Assembly (NCBI GenBank): GCA_038503035.1
Contig: JAVSML010024698.1
Coordinates: 186,001-250,000, forward strand
Source: Crocodylus rhombifer
Lineage: Eukaryota > Chordata > Crocodylia > Crocodylidae
Reading direction: 5' to 3'
DNA length: 64,000 bases
A program made the translations under genes and the position numbers. The first letter of the stretch is position 1; each line of letters opens with the position of its first letter. Under the pieces are notes generated by a model. It searched no databases and was not told the origin of the DNA. It saw only the letters and a list, made by a program, of their open reading frames with translations. Of the stretch, positions 44,591 to 56,602 are shown in pieces.

Positions 44591-44790
44591 GTTCTCATGT
44601 ATCCTCACCCAAACTTGCTGAAATACAAAAGCAAGTTTCATTCTTCGGAGTCTCAGAACAGCAGAGACTCTTTATGCCTGACGAAGGGTGACTGCACTCA
44701 AAAACTTGCCACAAACTTTTTTCCAACTACTCGGTTGGTCTAATAAAAGAGATCACATCTACTCAAAGATCTTTGCCTGCCAAAAGCAAT
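44591..44790 (+). mobile_element. PLE 3' end
   Basis: ATGCCTGACGAAGGGTGACTGCAC and AACTTTTTTCCAACTACTCGGTTGGTCTAATAAAAGAGATCACATC are the same 3' end as that of the PLE at 13.87-13.98 kb. Only the terminus remains, adjoining a CR1. It carries the best hammerhead-like fold in the window. Confidence 0.85.
44631..44709 (+). ncRNA. Hammerhead-ribozyme-like motif, probably inactive
   Basis: Parts in order: GCAAGT (44631-44636), hairpin GAGTCTC/GAGACTC (44648-44654 with 44664-44670), core CTGACGA (44678-44684, perfect to CUGANGA), stem II GGGTG/CACTC (44686-44690 with 44695-44699, ACTG loop), AAAA (44700-44703, where GAAA is required), and ACTTGC (44704-44709) pairing with GCAAGT to close stem III. 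The layout is a type I hammerhead. Stem I next to the core is poorly paired (a few pairs only). Loss of the G in GAAA should abolish cleavage. PLEs of other animals are known to carry hammerhead motifs. Confidence 0.55.
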
Positions 44791-47700
44791 TTCCAATATT
44801 TCTCAGCAACACAGCTAAAGGCCTAAGTGATAAAACTCTTCCAGTGGTAGTATGCCTATCTATAGCACAACTCAATATGGTGACTGAAGCAGCACACCTA
44901 AATGCTTGTCAGAAATGCACTCTAACAATATCTCAATAAGGTTGTGCAAGCAACAGTTCCTCCCTGATAATTATCAGCATCAGGCACATTTTAATGCTGA
45001 CAAACACATCAAAGTGCTTCACCCTGACTGAGGAGGACAATGGAGTGAAGAAGCATTTCCCATTCAGTAACATCCAGCTGAACAAAGCAGTGGATATATC
45101 AAGCACATCTGTAATACATTGATTTTATGGCATGTTTTATATCACAGACAGGTACTTTGAACTGGTAGCTGGTAGCAGCTCCCTCTGGGTTGGCTGCAGT
45201 ATGTTCTTTCAACTAAAGCTGCCTTGACATGACAAAAGGGTTAGGGAGCGAGAAGTGACATATTCCACACACAGCTTTCAGCCTCTGGGGATAATCCAAA
45301 AATTGAATTAAAAAAAAAAAGACTTTAAATGATGTTCATCCCCACATCAGGCCATTAAGAGTCCCATCACAAATTGTAAATGACTTTGATAAATAAAATG
45401 GCGTAGCAGCTGCTAGGAAGAGCTTTCTGAAGATTCATTTGTTTCATGAAAAAGAAATGAGAAATTTAAAATCTTTCCAGCAGCTTCAAGTAGGCCTTGC
45501 CAAAGCCTATAATTCGCTGCTTTATGCTAAATGCTGCAAGCCTTTGCTACTCACAGTACAAGTGCAGAAGTAAGAAAAGGGAGGCTGGAAAACAGGTGGG
45601 GAAATGCATTGTCTTCCTAGTCACCTTGCACATGTACACTTATTTGTACTTACATGCGTGTACAAATACATGCACATTTACTTAGGTACGTGTGCATTTT
45701 GGTATGCAGTCATACACATTCCCACACACTCACACCTGGCGTTTCTCTGACAGTGTCAGCTGCAGGAGTCTATTCTCATTTATATCTGAAGAACAGAAGT
45801 GAATTGTAGTGGCAGTGTGGTATCCACTTAGAAGCCTTAGCTCTTTATTAGCTCCTACAGTCCAGATTTGGCTGCATGTCAGAGACAAGATATGAAGGAA
45901 CATAAAACCATTTTTTGTTCAGATGTTGTTAAAATGCAATAGGAATGGCTGCTCTAATACGCCATGAGATATCCACAAATCCCACAACACTTCAGTCTAC
46001 AATCAGATCTTACTTCAACTTCTAGCTCAAAGCACTGAACCCAAGATAGACATAGGTCCGGGCCCAGATCCATGTATTGTGTCCCCAGCATGTTACTAAT
46101 TACATAAGTTTAGATGTCTTAAAAAATCTGTAGTAAAACCATCATCATCAAAGCTGGCAGGCCATTCAGCTTCAGAGGAACCACAGCTGGATACTGTGTC
46201 TGTTCAGGTGTCACACTTCCAAGTAGAAGTGGACAGGATTTTGTAAAAAAGAACAAAAATGATCCAAGGCCAGAAAAACTGTTATTCTCAAAATATTCTG
46301 AGATGTGTTGGGATATCTGAAGAACTGCAAGTCAATAAAGAACACCAGAACTCCTACACTCAGCGCCTTGACATTTCCCTTAGGAGTGAGCATCTACCTC
46401 GTTTATTCCCAATAGCAGAAGCTTGTATATAAACAGCAGAACAAACTCGGTAGCTTGCCAGCCGTATTGCAGTCCTGTGAGCATGTAAGTTATCTTATGT
46501 AGGGACACTGGAAGAAATGAGACGTGGAGGTTTACTGAGCCGGCATTACAGGGACCTGGAATTCTCAGGCATTTCCTGGTGTGCCTAACTCATTCAGGAA
46601 ACCCCAGGTCCTACCCACCTCTTTTACAAAGCATTCACACTATAAACCTGCCCATTAATGACATGACAAAATAGTTCTACGAGTTTAAAAGTTTTTGCAT
46701 CAAGGAAGTATATCTACTGTCTTTCTTCCACCCAAACTTGGCAATAGATGTCTCTAAAGTCATTCCCTTTTTAGCTCATGTAAGATTCAGTTCTTTTGCC
46801 ATCAGCCACATTCATACTTTATTTTACAGGCTGAACTTTTACAAATTCCTTTTTGTCTCAGTTCAAAGGTATGAAAGATGTAAAATATCTCTACATTATT
46901 CATGTGGCATTTAAATATAAGCCTGGAATATAGGAAAAAGTGGAACTTGTATTACAGAATTATCATATATTCTCACATACCCCAATATCATATTTTCACA
47001 CATGATCCGAAATAAGACAAACACCATGTTTTGGGGAAGGCAGAATGGAGAAAAAAGGATTTTCCAGTTATGGTTTCCTACAGTGAGGGGACAGTCTAAC
47101 CTTCAGTTTATTCACTCTAATATTTCCTGATCAGGAAAAAGCTACAGTTTTAACCCAGCTGAACCGTCAGCAATTCTTGGCTGTGCAGCCATAAACTGAA
47201 GCTGCAGCTCCTGCTGAAGACTGGACTCCATTTGCAAATCTAGGATTTTGAAAAGAGACAAATAAGAATCTGCAGAGTTGTGGAATAGGAGAAGAGAGAC
47301 GAGAAGTAGCTGAATTATAAATTCTTTAGCAAAATTAACCAAAAAGGATAACTTGATTAGTAGAACATAAAGACAATTAAAAAAAGAGATTAGATCAGTA
47401 ATACCTTTAAGCAAAGAGCAATTAGCAGTGTCAAGTAGATTACAACAAGCCATAAAAACAAGTGTTTCCCTCAGAGCTGCCTACATAAAAATGCCACTGC
47501 TTCTATTTTGGGCAGAAAATCAGCTTCCCCACTTAAGACATACACCCAAAGTTTGAAAGGCTAATTGTTAGGGAAAATATGCATGCAGTGTGCGAGTAAA
47601 TACAGTGTGCTCCTCCACTGCATCTAGTTCTTTTCTTTAGCTGCTTGACCAAAGGAAAAGATGAAGTTAAACAAAAGAGAGAAAAGCAATATAAAATCAT

Positions 47701-50095
47701 CAAGCAGCTTCCACATTCAACATCAGTCCATCATTCGCAACATGGCCCACGTCCCTGGGCAGTCACCATACTGCTCCACCTCTGCTTCTGCAACAGCACC
47801 ACTGACTTGGGAGAGCAGAGGCAGGGGGGAGTGTCCTGGATTTCCCATGGCCCCACATGGTCACCCTACATATACACAGCTGGCCAGGAAGAAGCCAACT
47901 GTGCCTGCTCAATCTATGCCCACATACTTAAGCAAGAACAATGCAGGGGGAGTAGAATCGCTACCTGCACATAAATGCCAAAAATGCCACTTACACGGCT
48001 AGAAAGTTGTCATTTAAGTGCACAAATAAAAATAGAATTGTGCTCCTCATGTTTCAGCTGGCTGATAGATCTGCACATGAGTGTTACACACCCCTCCTCC
48101 TCAGCTACTCCTGGCATTTTGCCAAGACAGTCTAGTAAGCCTTGGGAGGTGCTTATTCCTATTGTGCTCATGGGGGTATAGCTGGCATCAGGCACATAGC
48201 TAATTTTTCAACGCTTACATAAAACACATACTACTATATAAATGAGGCATCCTGTAAATATGAGAGGAAAGGATTTTTGTGATAACCTTTTACTGAACTG
48301 CAATAGGGTTGGTTCAATAAAATATAGCCCAAACAATTTTTGCCTTTTGTACAATTCCTGAACCATCATGGCTACAGCAACACTCCAAATCTATTGCAAC
48401 CAGCGCAAGACAGAGACCTTTCAAAGAAATGTGTAAGAAAGCTTAACGTGGTACATCAGGTTCCTTCAATTGCTAAATTGCACATATTCTGCCATGGCTG
48501 CCAGGACTAGACCAGCAGGCAAAGGTAATCTCACTAATTATTCAGTAATAGTATTTATATGCTGCTGGCATTCTCCATAATGCAGCTCCTAATAACAAAG
48601 GTCCACATCAGTATTAATGTTGCTGTTCTGTTAATACACTGAGTCTCCAAGACACAAAGAGATGTCAGGGCAAAAAAAAGAAACGAAAAAGAAAATTACA
48701 AATTCAGAAAAAGGAGGGGAGGAAGGATGGAAGGAAAGAAGGTATAGAATAATAAGACTTTTTATCCACTGGCCCAGATATAAGTGGAACTACGAGTATG
48801 GTAACACAGAAAAGATCCATAAATATTTGGTTTAGAAAATACTTCCTGGACTGTAATATTCCTCAAACTTCACCTTAATTATTCCTCATGAATAGTCTGG
48901 AAAAGTGTCATATTTAGTCATTGTTCAAAACTATTTGTCTATTTTAACATGAAGATTTTCCATATTAGAATATCTCACAAACCATTCATTGCATATTTTC
49001 AGTACTGGAATACTGAGATTCATGCTGTTTTTGACCAGTCACACAAATTATGGTTTTTGTTTCTGTTCCCTGATTTAATGACTTACATGCTGCAGGATAC
49101 ATGAACTTGGAATATTAGAATTCATTAAACAATTAGATGTGGTATGTGCTGATTTTTCAGGCATTTGAACTTAAATACTGATCCTGGTAAGTATTCATTC
49201 CAGTAAAGTTCAAATTTTCATGGAAAATGAACTCAAAAGGTTTTATCACAATTTATATTCAAATTTAAATGAATATTTGCAGAAAACTTGTTCTATAATT
49301 GGATCAGCACTAATGAACATGCAGAGAAAGCAGCAGTCTGAAGACACTGCTAGTAGCATTGTAGAGTATTTCTTTATACTACAGAAATCACTGGGTTAAT
49401 TTCCTGGACTAAAGGTCAAACAAAATTATTCGAATGGGCCCTGTTGGCTTCTGGATGAAAGTCTGGCCCCACTTGATTTCAAAGGGAAAACTCAATAAAG
49501 TCAGGATTTCACTTAATGAAGCTATGGTTTGATAACTGAAATTCTGGATCTGTGGCTGCCTGCTGCTGAATAGATTTTTGACCTATTTAAAGGTGGTGTA
49601 ACAGATTACTTTCAAACTATTCTATGGGTACACAAAATGGGAGCATTCATTCATGAAAGGGTGTTAAACTGTTGAGCATTTTAACAATAAACCACTTAGC
49701 GAGCGAGCTTGAGCTGTTCTACCCAGGTTGAGATAAGGTATTGTTAGGAACCAAGAGATAAAGCAATCAATTTGAAGTCCTCCAACATCCCAGCCCCTCT
49801 ACCCCTTTCTACCCTCCAAAGCTCTACTGGTCTCTCCCCTGGTGGTTACACACTTATAGCGCAGAGCCACCAGGGGTTAACTGCAACAAGTTCATGGAGC
49901 CCAGGAATGAATGCTTCCCCAGGATCCATGGTGTTGTCACCCGCTGGCCAACCAGCCCATGCTGGCTTCTCCATTTCAAAGATGCATGCCAACCTCCATC
50001 CTCTCCTACTGCAGAGGAGTGATAGAATCCAGAATCCTGTCCACAACCCTACTCACCAGGCCCTCACCAGTGGTAAGTCATAGTTGCGCAATGAC
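44791..50095. other. 5.3 kb with no recognised repeat or gene
   Basis: The longest stretch without a nameable mobile element. An 11-A run near 45310, decayed CA/TG text at 45620-45740, a purine-rich patch at 48670-48745, and a GGTCACCCTAC word at 47866 are the only features seen. Open frames (up to 113 codons) lack motifs. It could hold distal regulatory sequence, but nothing in the bases proves that. Confidence 0.4.
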
Positions 50096-50575
50096 AGCAT
50101 TAATAGGGGTCTACCCAAATCAAAGAGGTGACCAGTCAATTTTGCAGTTCACAGAACCAGCCACCGTTTTCATGGGCCTATCATAGTGCTCTCCCCTCCA
50201 CCTCTGTTTGGCTGAGGGCCCCAGTGGCCAGACAGAGCCCGACTCCTTGCCACTGACTGGATGAGAGGGTTGTCTGTCATGTGGCCCCACCCCTGACCAC
50301 TGATTGGTGGAGAGGGGCCACATAACAGGATAGCCCTCTCAGCTAATCAGCAGTGAGGGTCGGGGGTTGCAGCCATCCTGCCTGCTTACCTTCCACCCGG
50401 CAGCCCCCTGCATATGGGGCTGTACAGGAGGGAGGACTTTTGGATCCCACTTGGAAGCTATCACTTTATTTTTAGGAAGGGGGAGGTTTCCCCACGGATT
50501 TCACAGATATCGCCCAGTCTCATGATTTCTGTGAAACCTGCTCAATTGTTATTTGAGTAGGTCCCTAGGCATTAA
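50096..50575. mobile_element. hAT element, TAGGGnCTAC-type ends, with TSD
   Basis: The element 50104-50567 (464 bp) is flanked by AGCATTAA (50096-50103) and GGCATTAA (50568-50575), 7 of 8 identical. Left end TAGGGGTCTACCCAAATC; the complement of the right end TAGGGACCTACTCAAATAAC. This is the common vertebrate hAT family whose ends read TAGGGCyCTACCAAATT and whose subterminal parts mention TTTCACAG. The GC-rich core (50200-50420) includes TGGCCACTGG/CCACTGATTGGTGG words. No transposase. Confidence 0.88.
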
Positions 50576-50949
50576 GTCTTAATCTGTGTCTGCTCTGACA
50601 CTGTTTGAACTTCAAGACAACCTAACATTCCACAGATTTAGAATGGTTTAAATCTAATCTATAACAGCATCTCAAGTCACATTAGAGAGACAGTCTGCTG
50701 TAAGCATCCTGAGATTTGTTTAATCTGAAATCTGTTTCTAAATAATTTCTAAGCAGTCAGACTTTATATTATGCTTATATTTATGCTTCGTTTATAAGGA
50801 GTTAATAAGCTATTAAAAGCATGTAAGAAACATGATATAGGCGTGAATATGTGCTATGGATGATTATAAGCATCTCAGGTGTTATACATGGCTGTAGGTA
50901 GAACTGGTTAAAATGAAGTTCCATTAAGTGCTTTTTCATGGACCATACA

Positions 50950-51280
50950 GGGCATTTATACACATACGTTTGTCTGCCCTGATGTGCCAGAGATCCAGTG
51001 CATCAGAGCAGACTTGACTAATTGAGTCACACAAACTGACACACCTGGCACTGCACTGCATGCATTTGTATAAATAGTGAAATGTGTGTCAGCGCTGAGA
51101 AAATAATGGTGGTGCACTTTTGAACTAAAATACTTTTGATGTGTTTTACTTCAAAAGTGCGCTGCCACCACATTCTCAGCACTGACATGCATTTTGCCAT
51201 TTATATAAATGCATGTGCTGCAGCACTGGGTGCTTTTAAAAATGCCTGGTGCTGTGGTGCAGGCATGTGTACAAATACCC
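50950..51280. mobile_element. Fold-back MITE with 65-bp arms
   Basis: Ends GGGCATTTATACACATACG and complement GGGTATTTGTACACATGCC give a ~16-bp inverted terminus. A large inner palindrome pairs 51060-51124 with 51150-51214 (GTGTCAGCGCTGAGAA.. with ..TTCTCAGCACTGACA) around a 25-nt loop. ATACA/ATAGA flanks hint at a duplication but prove nothing. Confidence 0.7.
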
Positions 51281-53080
51281 ATAGAATTTGATGACATTTT
51301 TTATGGCTAAAAGTCAACTTTATCATTTGGTTAATTCCATTTTGAATTTTATATTGCATTTAATATTAATTTCAATATATTGGCATATATTTTATGTAAT
51401 ATAACTCATACAGGTGTTACTTAATATTTTAATACAGAACAGAAATCAAAACAAAATTAAGCAAAACCAAGGCCATTGCATGTGCACCTAAAAAGGGCCC
51501 TGACAATCTGAGCAATCTCACTTTTTAAAAAAATGCATTGTCTCCCCAAATTTTCCAAAAGGCAGAGAGGAATGGGAATGTTTCACCAATGCATTGGTCA
51601 GAAAAATGCAGATTAATCAAGACCACAATTTTTCCCAAACCATATCTCTTTCAACTAAATTTCTGTCAGGGAGGGAAGAATTCTTTTCCTTCATGTGCCT
51701 AAATGGCAGTTTTTGAGTATTCAAAGATGAATGCAGTGAAGCAGGCATCTCTTCGTCAAAAAAGAGTATTTATTAATCTACGGCAATACAGCAGGCAGAG
51801 TTCTGGAACCACAATGCCTAGGCTAACTCCCCAGGGAACCTCTGACTCTAGCCTCTTTCTCTTGTACTGCTTTTCTCTCCCCTCCCCCTATCCCTATCTC
51901 TGGGAGTCTTCTTTTGAACATTATATCTTTGTACTGTGCTTCTCTGAAGTGTGGTCCTCCTGGCACCACAAACAGGTGTAACAGCTGGAGTTCACATGGT
52001 GTGTCAATTTAAGCATATTGGTTCATTTCTGTTTGATGTCCCATTCTCCCATAAAAGCATACTGGTGCAGATGTGCACAGTACCATTAAAACATACGTTC
52101 CCCCTGTACAAGTTAGTCAAGGAAACCGAGGGAGGAAACACTATTATAAAATTAAAACATTTAGCTCAAAAATAATAACACAAATAGTATCATAGCCCAT
52201 CACACATGGATAGAAGATTTGCATATCCCTGCTGCTCTGAGTAGAGAGAGAACAAAAAAGTGTAATTCCTTTGTAGGATAGGTTGTCCTCTTCAACTTTC
52301 AGTAATCTATTTTCTAAGGATAGCTCTATATGTATATGCCAAAGAATGTTACTTAAATAATTGGGGGAAAAAAAAAAAGTAACATTGCCAAGTAATTCTT
52401 TACAAATCGGTGAGGTATTGCATGATCCAAGAAACAACTTTTTATATATCAGAATACTCTGGACACACCTTATCTTTCTTTATTCTGTTTTATTTACCTT
52501 GAAATACAAGCCGCAGGCTCTTGAATTATTATGTTGAAAGCTATTTGAGTTCCACTATATCTTTTGTAGTCTATATTGAAATATTATTGGTTAATCTCAT
52601 ACGCAGCTGCTCCCTAGAGAATGGATACTCCTACCCCTCCAACTATGACAGTACACAGGAACTACTTTCTCTATAGAAGAAATAGACATACATATCAAAA
52701 TCCATGCCCAGACTCTATTAGTTAAAACAACCTTAAAGTGCAAGTCTGAAACTGCTAGTTGTCATGAGCCCAAAATGAGGGGCAGCACCTGGTTGTCCTA
52801 CCTCTAGAACAGCCCTGAAGGAAGATTGTAACCTCCTTTTTGATTCTTCTGTTGCAAAGGGAGAGTAAACAGTGTTAAGGTTAGGGTGCAACATGTATAT
52901 TCCCTATACAGTGGGGCCTGTCCAAATTCCACCCTGTGCCACCCCACCACTTACCCATCAGCATGTTGGAGGAATCAAGTGCCCCTCTATGCTGCCTCTC
53001 CAGAACTGATATTTCTTCACCCTCTTATGCCCCTGGACCATCATGAAAGCCAGACCATCACATAGCCCTGCAATGGTTTA
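51281..53080. other. Unassigned AT-rich sequence
   Basis: No gene or repeat recognised over 1.8 kb. There is an A run near 52370. Frames up to 97 codons are without motif. Confidence 0.4.
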
Positions 53081-53083
53081 GAA

Positions 53084-53165
53084 GAGGGGTGGGCAATTAT
53101 TTTGGCTGGAGGGGCACTCAGTGATTTTGGGAACCTGTCAAGGCCACATCCATCTCAGTCACCCT
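53084..53165. mobile_element. hAT fragment (GGGTGGGCAATTATTT end)
   Basis: GAGGGGTGGGCAATTATTTTGGCTGGAGGGGCACTCAGTGATTTTGG repeats the left half of the intact 187-bp element at 60185. The right end is missing. Confidence 0.75.
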
Positions 53166-53184
53166 GTCATTCTCTGTATCCTTC

Positions 53185-53233
53185 TCTCTCTCTCTTCTCT
53201 TCTCTCCTTTTCCCTTTCTCTCTCTCCTTTTAG
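53185..53233. repeat. Polypyrimidine (TC)n tract
   Basis: TCTCTCTCTCTCTTCTC.. about 50 bp, abutting the 3' tail of the CR1 that follows. Confidence 0.85.
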
Positions 53234-53235
53234 AA

Positions 53236-53832
53236 ATCATAGAATACATGGATTGGAATGGACCTCAGGTGGTCATCTAGTCCAACCCCCTGCCTAAAAC
53301 AGACCCAAGTAGATCTTCTCAGTCAAAGCTTTGTTTAGCCAGGTCTTGAACACCTCCAAGGATGGAAATTCCACAACCTCTCTGGGTAACCTGTTCTAGT
53401 GTTTTGTTACCCTCCTAGTGAGAAACTTCTTCCTAATAAGTAATCTAAACTTCCCTTGCTGCAACTTGACACCATTGCTCCTTGTTCTGTCATCTGCCGC
53501 CACTGAGAACAGTCTAGCTCCATACTCTTTCAAATCCCCTTTCAGGTAGTTGAAGGCTGCAATTAAAACCCCTCTCAGTCGTCTCTTCTCCAAACAAGCC
53601 CAGTTCCCTCGGCTGCTTGCATCCCCCTCACCATTTTTGCTGCCCTCTGCAGGACTCTCTCCACTTGTCCACATCCTTTCTGTAGAGAGGGGGCCCAAAA
53701 CTGAACACAGTACTCCAGATGTGGCCTCACCAATGCTGAAGAGAGGAGAATAATCACTTTCTTTGACCTGCTGGCAACATACCTATTAATGCAGCCCAGT
53801 GGGCCATAAGTCTTCTTGGCAACTAGGGCATA
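53236..53832 (-). mobile_element. CR1 LINE, 5'-truncated
   Basis: The reversed 3' end ATCATAGAATACATGGATTGGAATGGACCTCAGGTGG. Minus-strand ORF2 C-terminal text: ALVRPHLEYCVQFWAP, QVERVLQRAAKMVRG, KRRLRGVLIAAFNYLKGD, each in different frames. Ends near 53832. Confidence 0.92.
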
Positions 53833-53839
53833 CTGGTGG

Positions 53840-54265
53840 CTATGGTGTCAGAACCTGCGAGCAGCGTCACTGTGTCTTGCCTGGGTCCACAGCTGAGTGT
53901 TAGGGCTCCTGGCAAATTGCAGCTTTGGTCAGGTTCTAGAGGGAAGGAAAGGGAGGGAGGGAAGGAGGGGAAAGGAAGGAGAAAGAAGAGAGGAGACAAA
54001 GGCAGGCAGAGAGATGCTGCTGCTCATCTGGCGTGGCAGCGGCTCCTGCCTGGGTCCACAGGTGATGCCACCAGCAGGTTCTCGGTTGGGGCTCCAGGTG
54101 GGAGCTTCCACCATGTTGCAAGAGCAGTGGGTCAGCTGTGGATGCTACCAGTAGATTCTGTATCCAGGCTTCTGAACCTGTGCACAGCATCCACAGCTGA
54201 CACCGCCACCCACCCACTGCAGTGGTAGCCCTGCCCAGGTCCACAGCTGATGTCTGATGATGCTG
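53840..54265. repeat. Loose ~175-bp tandem segments with purine tract
   Basis: GCCTGGGTCCACAGCTGAG (53878), GCCTGGGTCCACAGGTGATG (54048) and GCCCAGGTCCACAGCTGATG (54231) recur about 170-183 bp apart, each near CAGCGTCAC/CAGCATCC and a TTCTGwACCTG word. A 75-bp purine tract (GGGAAGGAAAGGGAGGGAGG.., 53936-54010) lies in the first unit. Frames here are compositional. Confidence 0.6.
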
Positions 54266-54988
54266 AGTATAATATGCCATGAAAAGAAATTACTTTCATA
54301 TCCCCAGCCCATCCTGTTGCATCTGCGCCCTGGTAGATGTAACAGGGAGGTGTGAAGCCCCCTCAAGAGCTGGTCAGGGTGGCTTTTTAGGTCTCTGCAT
54401 CAACTAATACATAGCATTTATTCTTCCTCCTAGGAATACGCATTTCCTCCTGGACAAACAACGAAGTTAGGCTTCTGAAGTAACTCCTATTGAAGCCCTG
54501 TGCACTTACTGAGAAATAAGTCCCTGCCTACCTAGTCTGTGAAACTGATCTAAATGCCTCTCTTTAAAGTGTTCATCACCATTGTACTCTGTGGACTCTG
54601 CTTACCTGCATGTATTGCTACTTTTCTGCCCCTTTCAGCTCAGAGCTGATGGAAGTTAATATATGTTCTTTAAAGTATTTATTCCCCATTCTCTGATGAT
54701 ACATACTGTACTTATTCCTTATTTTTTGAGGTTCATATTCATTTTTATACTCTTTCTTCCCTGTTCACAGACAGGAGGACTCCTCCTTATTGCTTTATAC
54801 GAAAATAAGAGAGAGTAGAAAAAATTCCCTACTTACATTTCAGGTGAAAAGGCAGGCTGTGTTTTGAAAAAAAAATACCCGCATAGCCAGTTTCATTTCC
54901 ATTTTAACTGAATCAATGTCACCATCTCATCCCTCTCTGAAAATTAGGAAAGGGGCTTGTACTGATGGAACAAAGTCTACATATGTTT
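54266..54988. other. Unassigned sequence
   Basis: Nothing recognised. Confidence 0.4.
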
Positions 54989-55375
54989 ACACAGGATGCA
55001 TCTATATGTGTATATTAATGTGCAGCAGTAAACTCCAGTGCTTATTACACAGGAGTTTACTGCTTCCAGGCACCACATTTACAAATGCACCTGGGACAGC
55101 AGCACACTGAGTCAGCTAACAGCAGCCCCAGTTGGCAGGCTGCCCAAGGGGTTAGCCTGCCAGCCTGGGATTGCTCCAGTCTGGCTCAAGGTGCTGCAAA
55201 TGGGCTGGCTAGGCCAAGAGGATATCTCAGTGTGGGGACTAGTATTTACAAGTACTAACGTGCTGCAAAGTTTATTAGTTTCCTGCCTAATAAGGTACAC
55301 ATGTAAAAGCCAAGACATTTACCGCAGAGCTAATTAAGCAACTTCGCAGTAAATGGCTTGTGTAGACACACCCAC
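54989..55375. mobile_element. MITE with TCTAyAyA ends
   Basis: Left GGATGCATCTATATGTG and right CTTGTGTAGACACACC (complement GGTGTGTCTACACAAG) form inverted ends. Inside, CAGTAAACTCCAGTG..ACAGGAGTTTACTG is a hairpin at 55026-55062, and GCACCTGGGACAGCAGC with GCTGCAAAGTTTATTAG-type text fills the rest. No coding frame. Confidence 0.6.
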
Positions 55376-56009
55376 TGGGCATGTTTACACATGCAGCACA
55401 TGCGCTTACAGCAGCTCAAGTAGCAGCAACACAAATTTGTGCCAGAGATTTGTGCCTCAGCACACATGCCTGAACATGCACTTTGGCATGGGGCAACTTG
55501 TGCCACTTGGGTCAAACTGACCCTGCCCAACTCTTCCTGGATTTTCAGATAGAGGGAGCTAGAGGCTGGGGCCAGCACCTGTGCTGGGCCCAGCACTATG
55601 AAAATCTGCCCTGGTGAACAGTTCAGGGCTACTTGCCCTCAGGAGCTTCTGAGGCCTAGCCATTTGGAATCTGGGCACACTAGTCTCTTGTGCCAGATGA
55701 ACTGCTAAAGCAGCCCTAACCAACACTAGCCCCTGCACTTGCTACCCACTGCAGCCGTCTGACAGGTGGAGGCTGCCGCCTCACTGTGACCTGCTGCCAC
55801 CTGTGACAGCATTTGCCCTCTTGGACCTGTGGCCCCATTGCTCCGTACCTGTCATACCCAGATTGGGACTGCACAGCTGCCTGGGCTTTGGCATGGGCAT
55901 TGCAACAGAACTGCCTGCACATCTGGGCCACTGCCAGTGGACTGTGGCTGCACAGTTGGCCTTCATGTGGCACTGCTGTCATGTCTTTTCAAGCCCACTC
56001 TGCCATCTG
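55376..56009. other. Probable second MITE, then unassigned GC-rich DNA
   Basis: Immediately after the previous element, GGGCATGTTTACACATGCAGCACATGC resembles a left TIR of the GCATGTcTACA type. Its AGCAGC..AACACAAATTTGTG interior recalls 33.49 kb. No right end found. 55700-56009 is GC-richer and unrecognised. Confidence 0.4.
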
Positions 56010-56602
56010 GGCAGCTATCACCCAGAAGCATCTCAAGCAGGTCCAAGGAGGTGATCCTCCCCATCTATGTGGCACTAGTCAGGCCGCAGCTGGAGTACTG
56101 CATCCAGTTCTGGGTGCTGCACTTCAAGAGGCATATGGAAACGTGGAGAGGGTCCAGAGGAGGGCCACTTGCAAGATCAGGGGCAGCAGGGCAGGCCCTA
56201 CGAGGAGAGGCTACGGGACCTGAACCTGTTCAGCCTCCACAAGAGAAGGCTGAGGGAGAATCTAGTGGCCTGCTACAAACTAGTCAGAGGGGACCAGCAG
56301 GCATCCCTGTTCTCCCAAGCACCACCAGGAGTGACTAGAAATAACAGTCACAAGCTGGTAGAGGGTAGATTTAGTCTAGACATCAGGAGGCGCTACTTCA
56401 CCATCAGGGCGGCTAGGATCTGGAACCAGCTTCCAAGAGAAGTGGTGCTGGCTCCTACCCTGGGGGTCTTTAAGAGGAGGCTAGATGAACACCTTGCTGG
56501 GGTCGTTTGACCACAGTACGCTTTCCCACCATGGCAGGGGGTCGGACTCAATGATTTGCTCAGGTCCCTTCCGACCCTACAAACTATGAAACTATGAAAG
56601 TA
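56010..56602 (+). mobile_element. CR1 LINE 3' fragment
   Basis: C-terminal ORF2 blocks: [17 protein letters not shown], then (56169-56510) ERLRDLNLFSLHKRRLREN, ACYKLVRGDQQ, and RRRYFTIRAARIWNQLPREV, VFKRRLDEHLAGVV. Complete 3' end: GGTCCCTTCCGACCC then ACTATGAAACTATGAAA. Very similar to the CR1 at 11.5-12.65 kb and with one of the longer uninterrupted ends, so relatively young. Joins the PLE relic that follows. Confidence 0.94.

Noticed and set aside
47142..47453. 103-codon minus-strand leucine-rich frame
   Set aside because: No motif. Leucine/phenylalanine richness follows from AA/TT-rich sequence read in antisense.
54145..54366. Gene suggested by recurring GGTCCACAGCTGATG blocks
   Set aside because: The recurrence is a ~175-bp tandem pattern and not an exon series; no splice signals fit.
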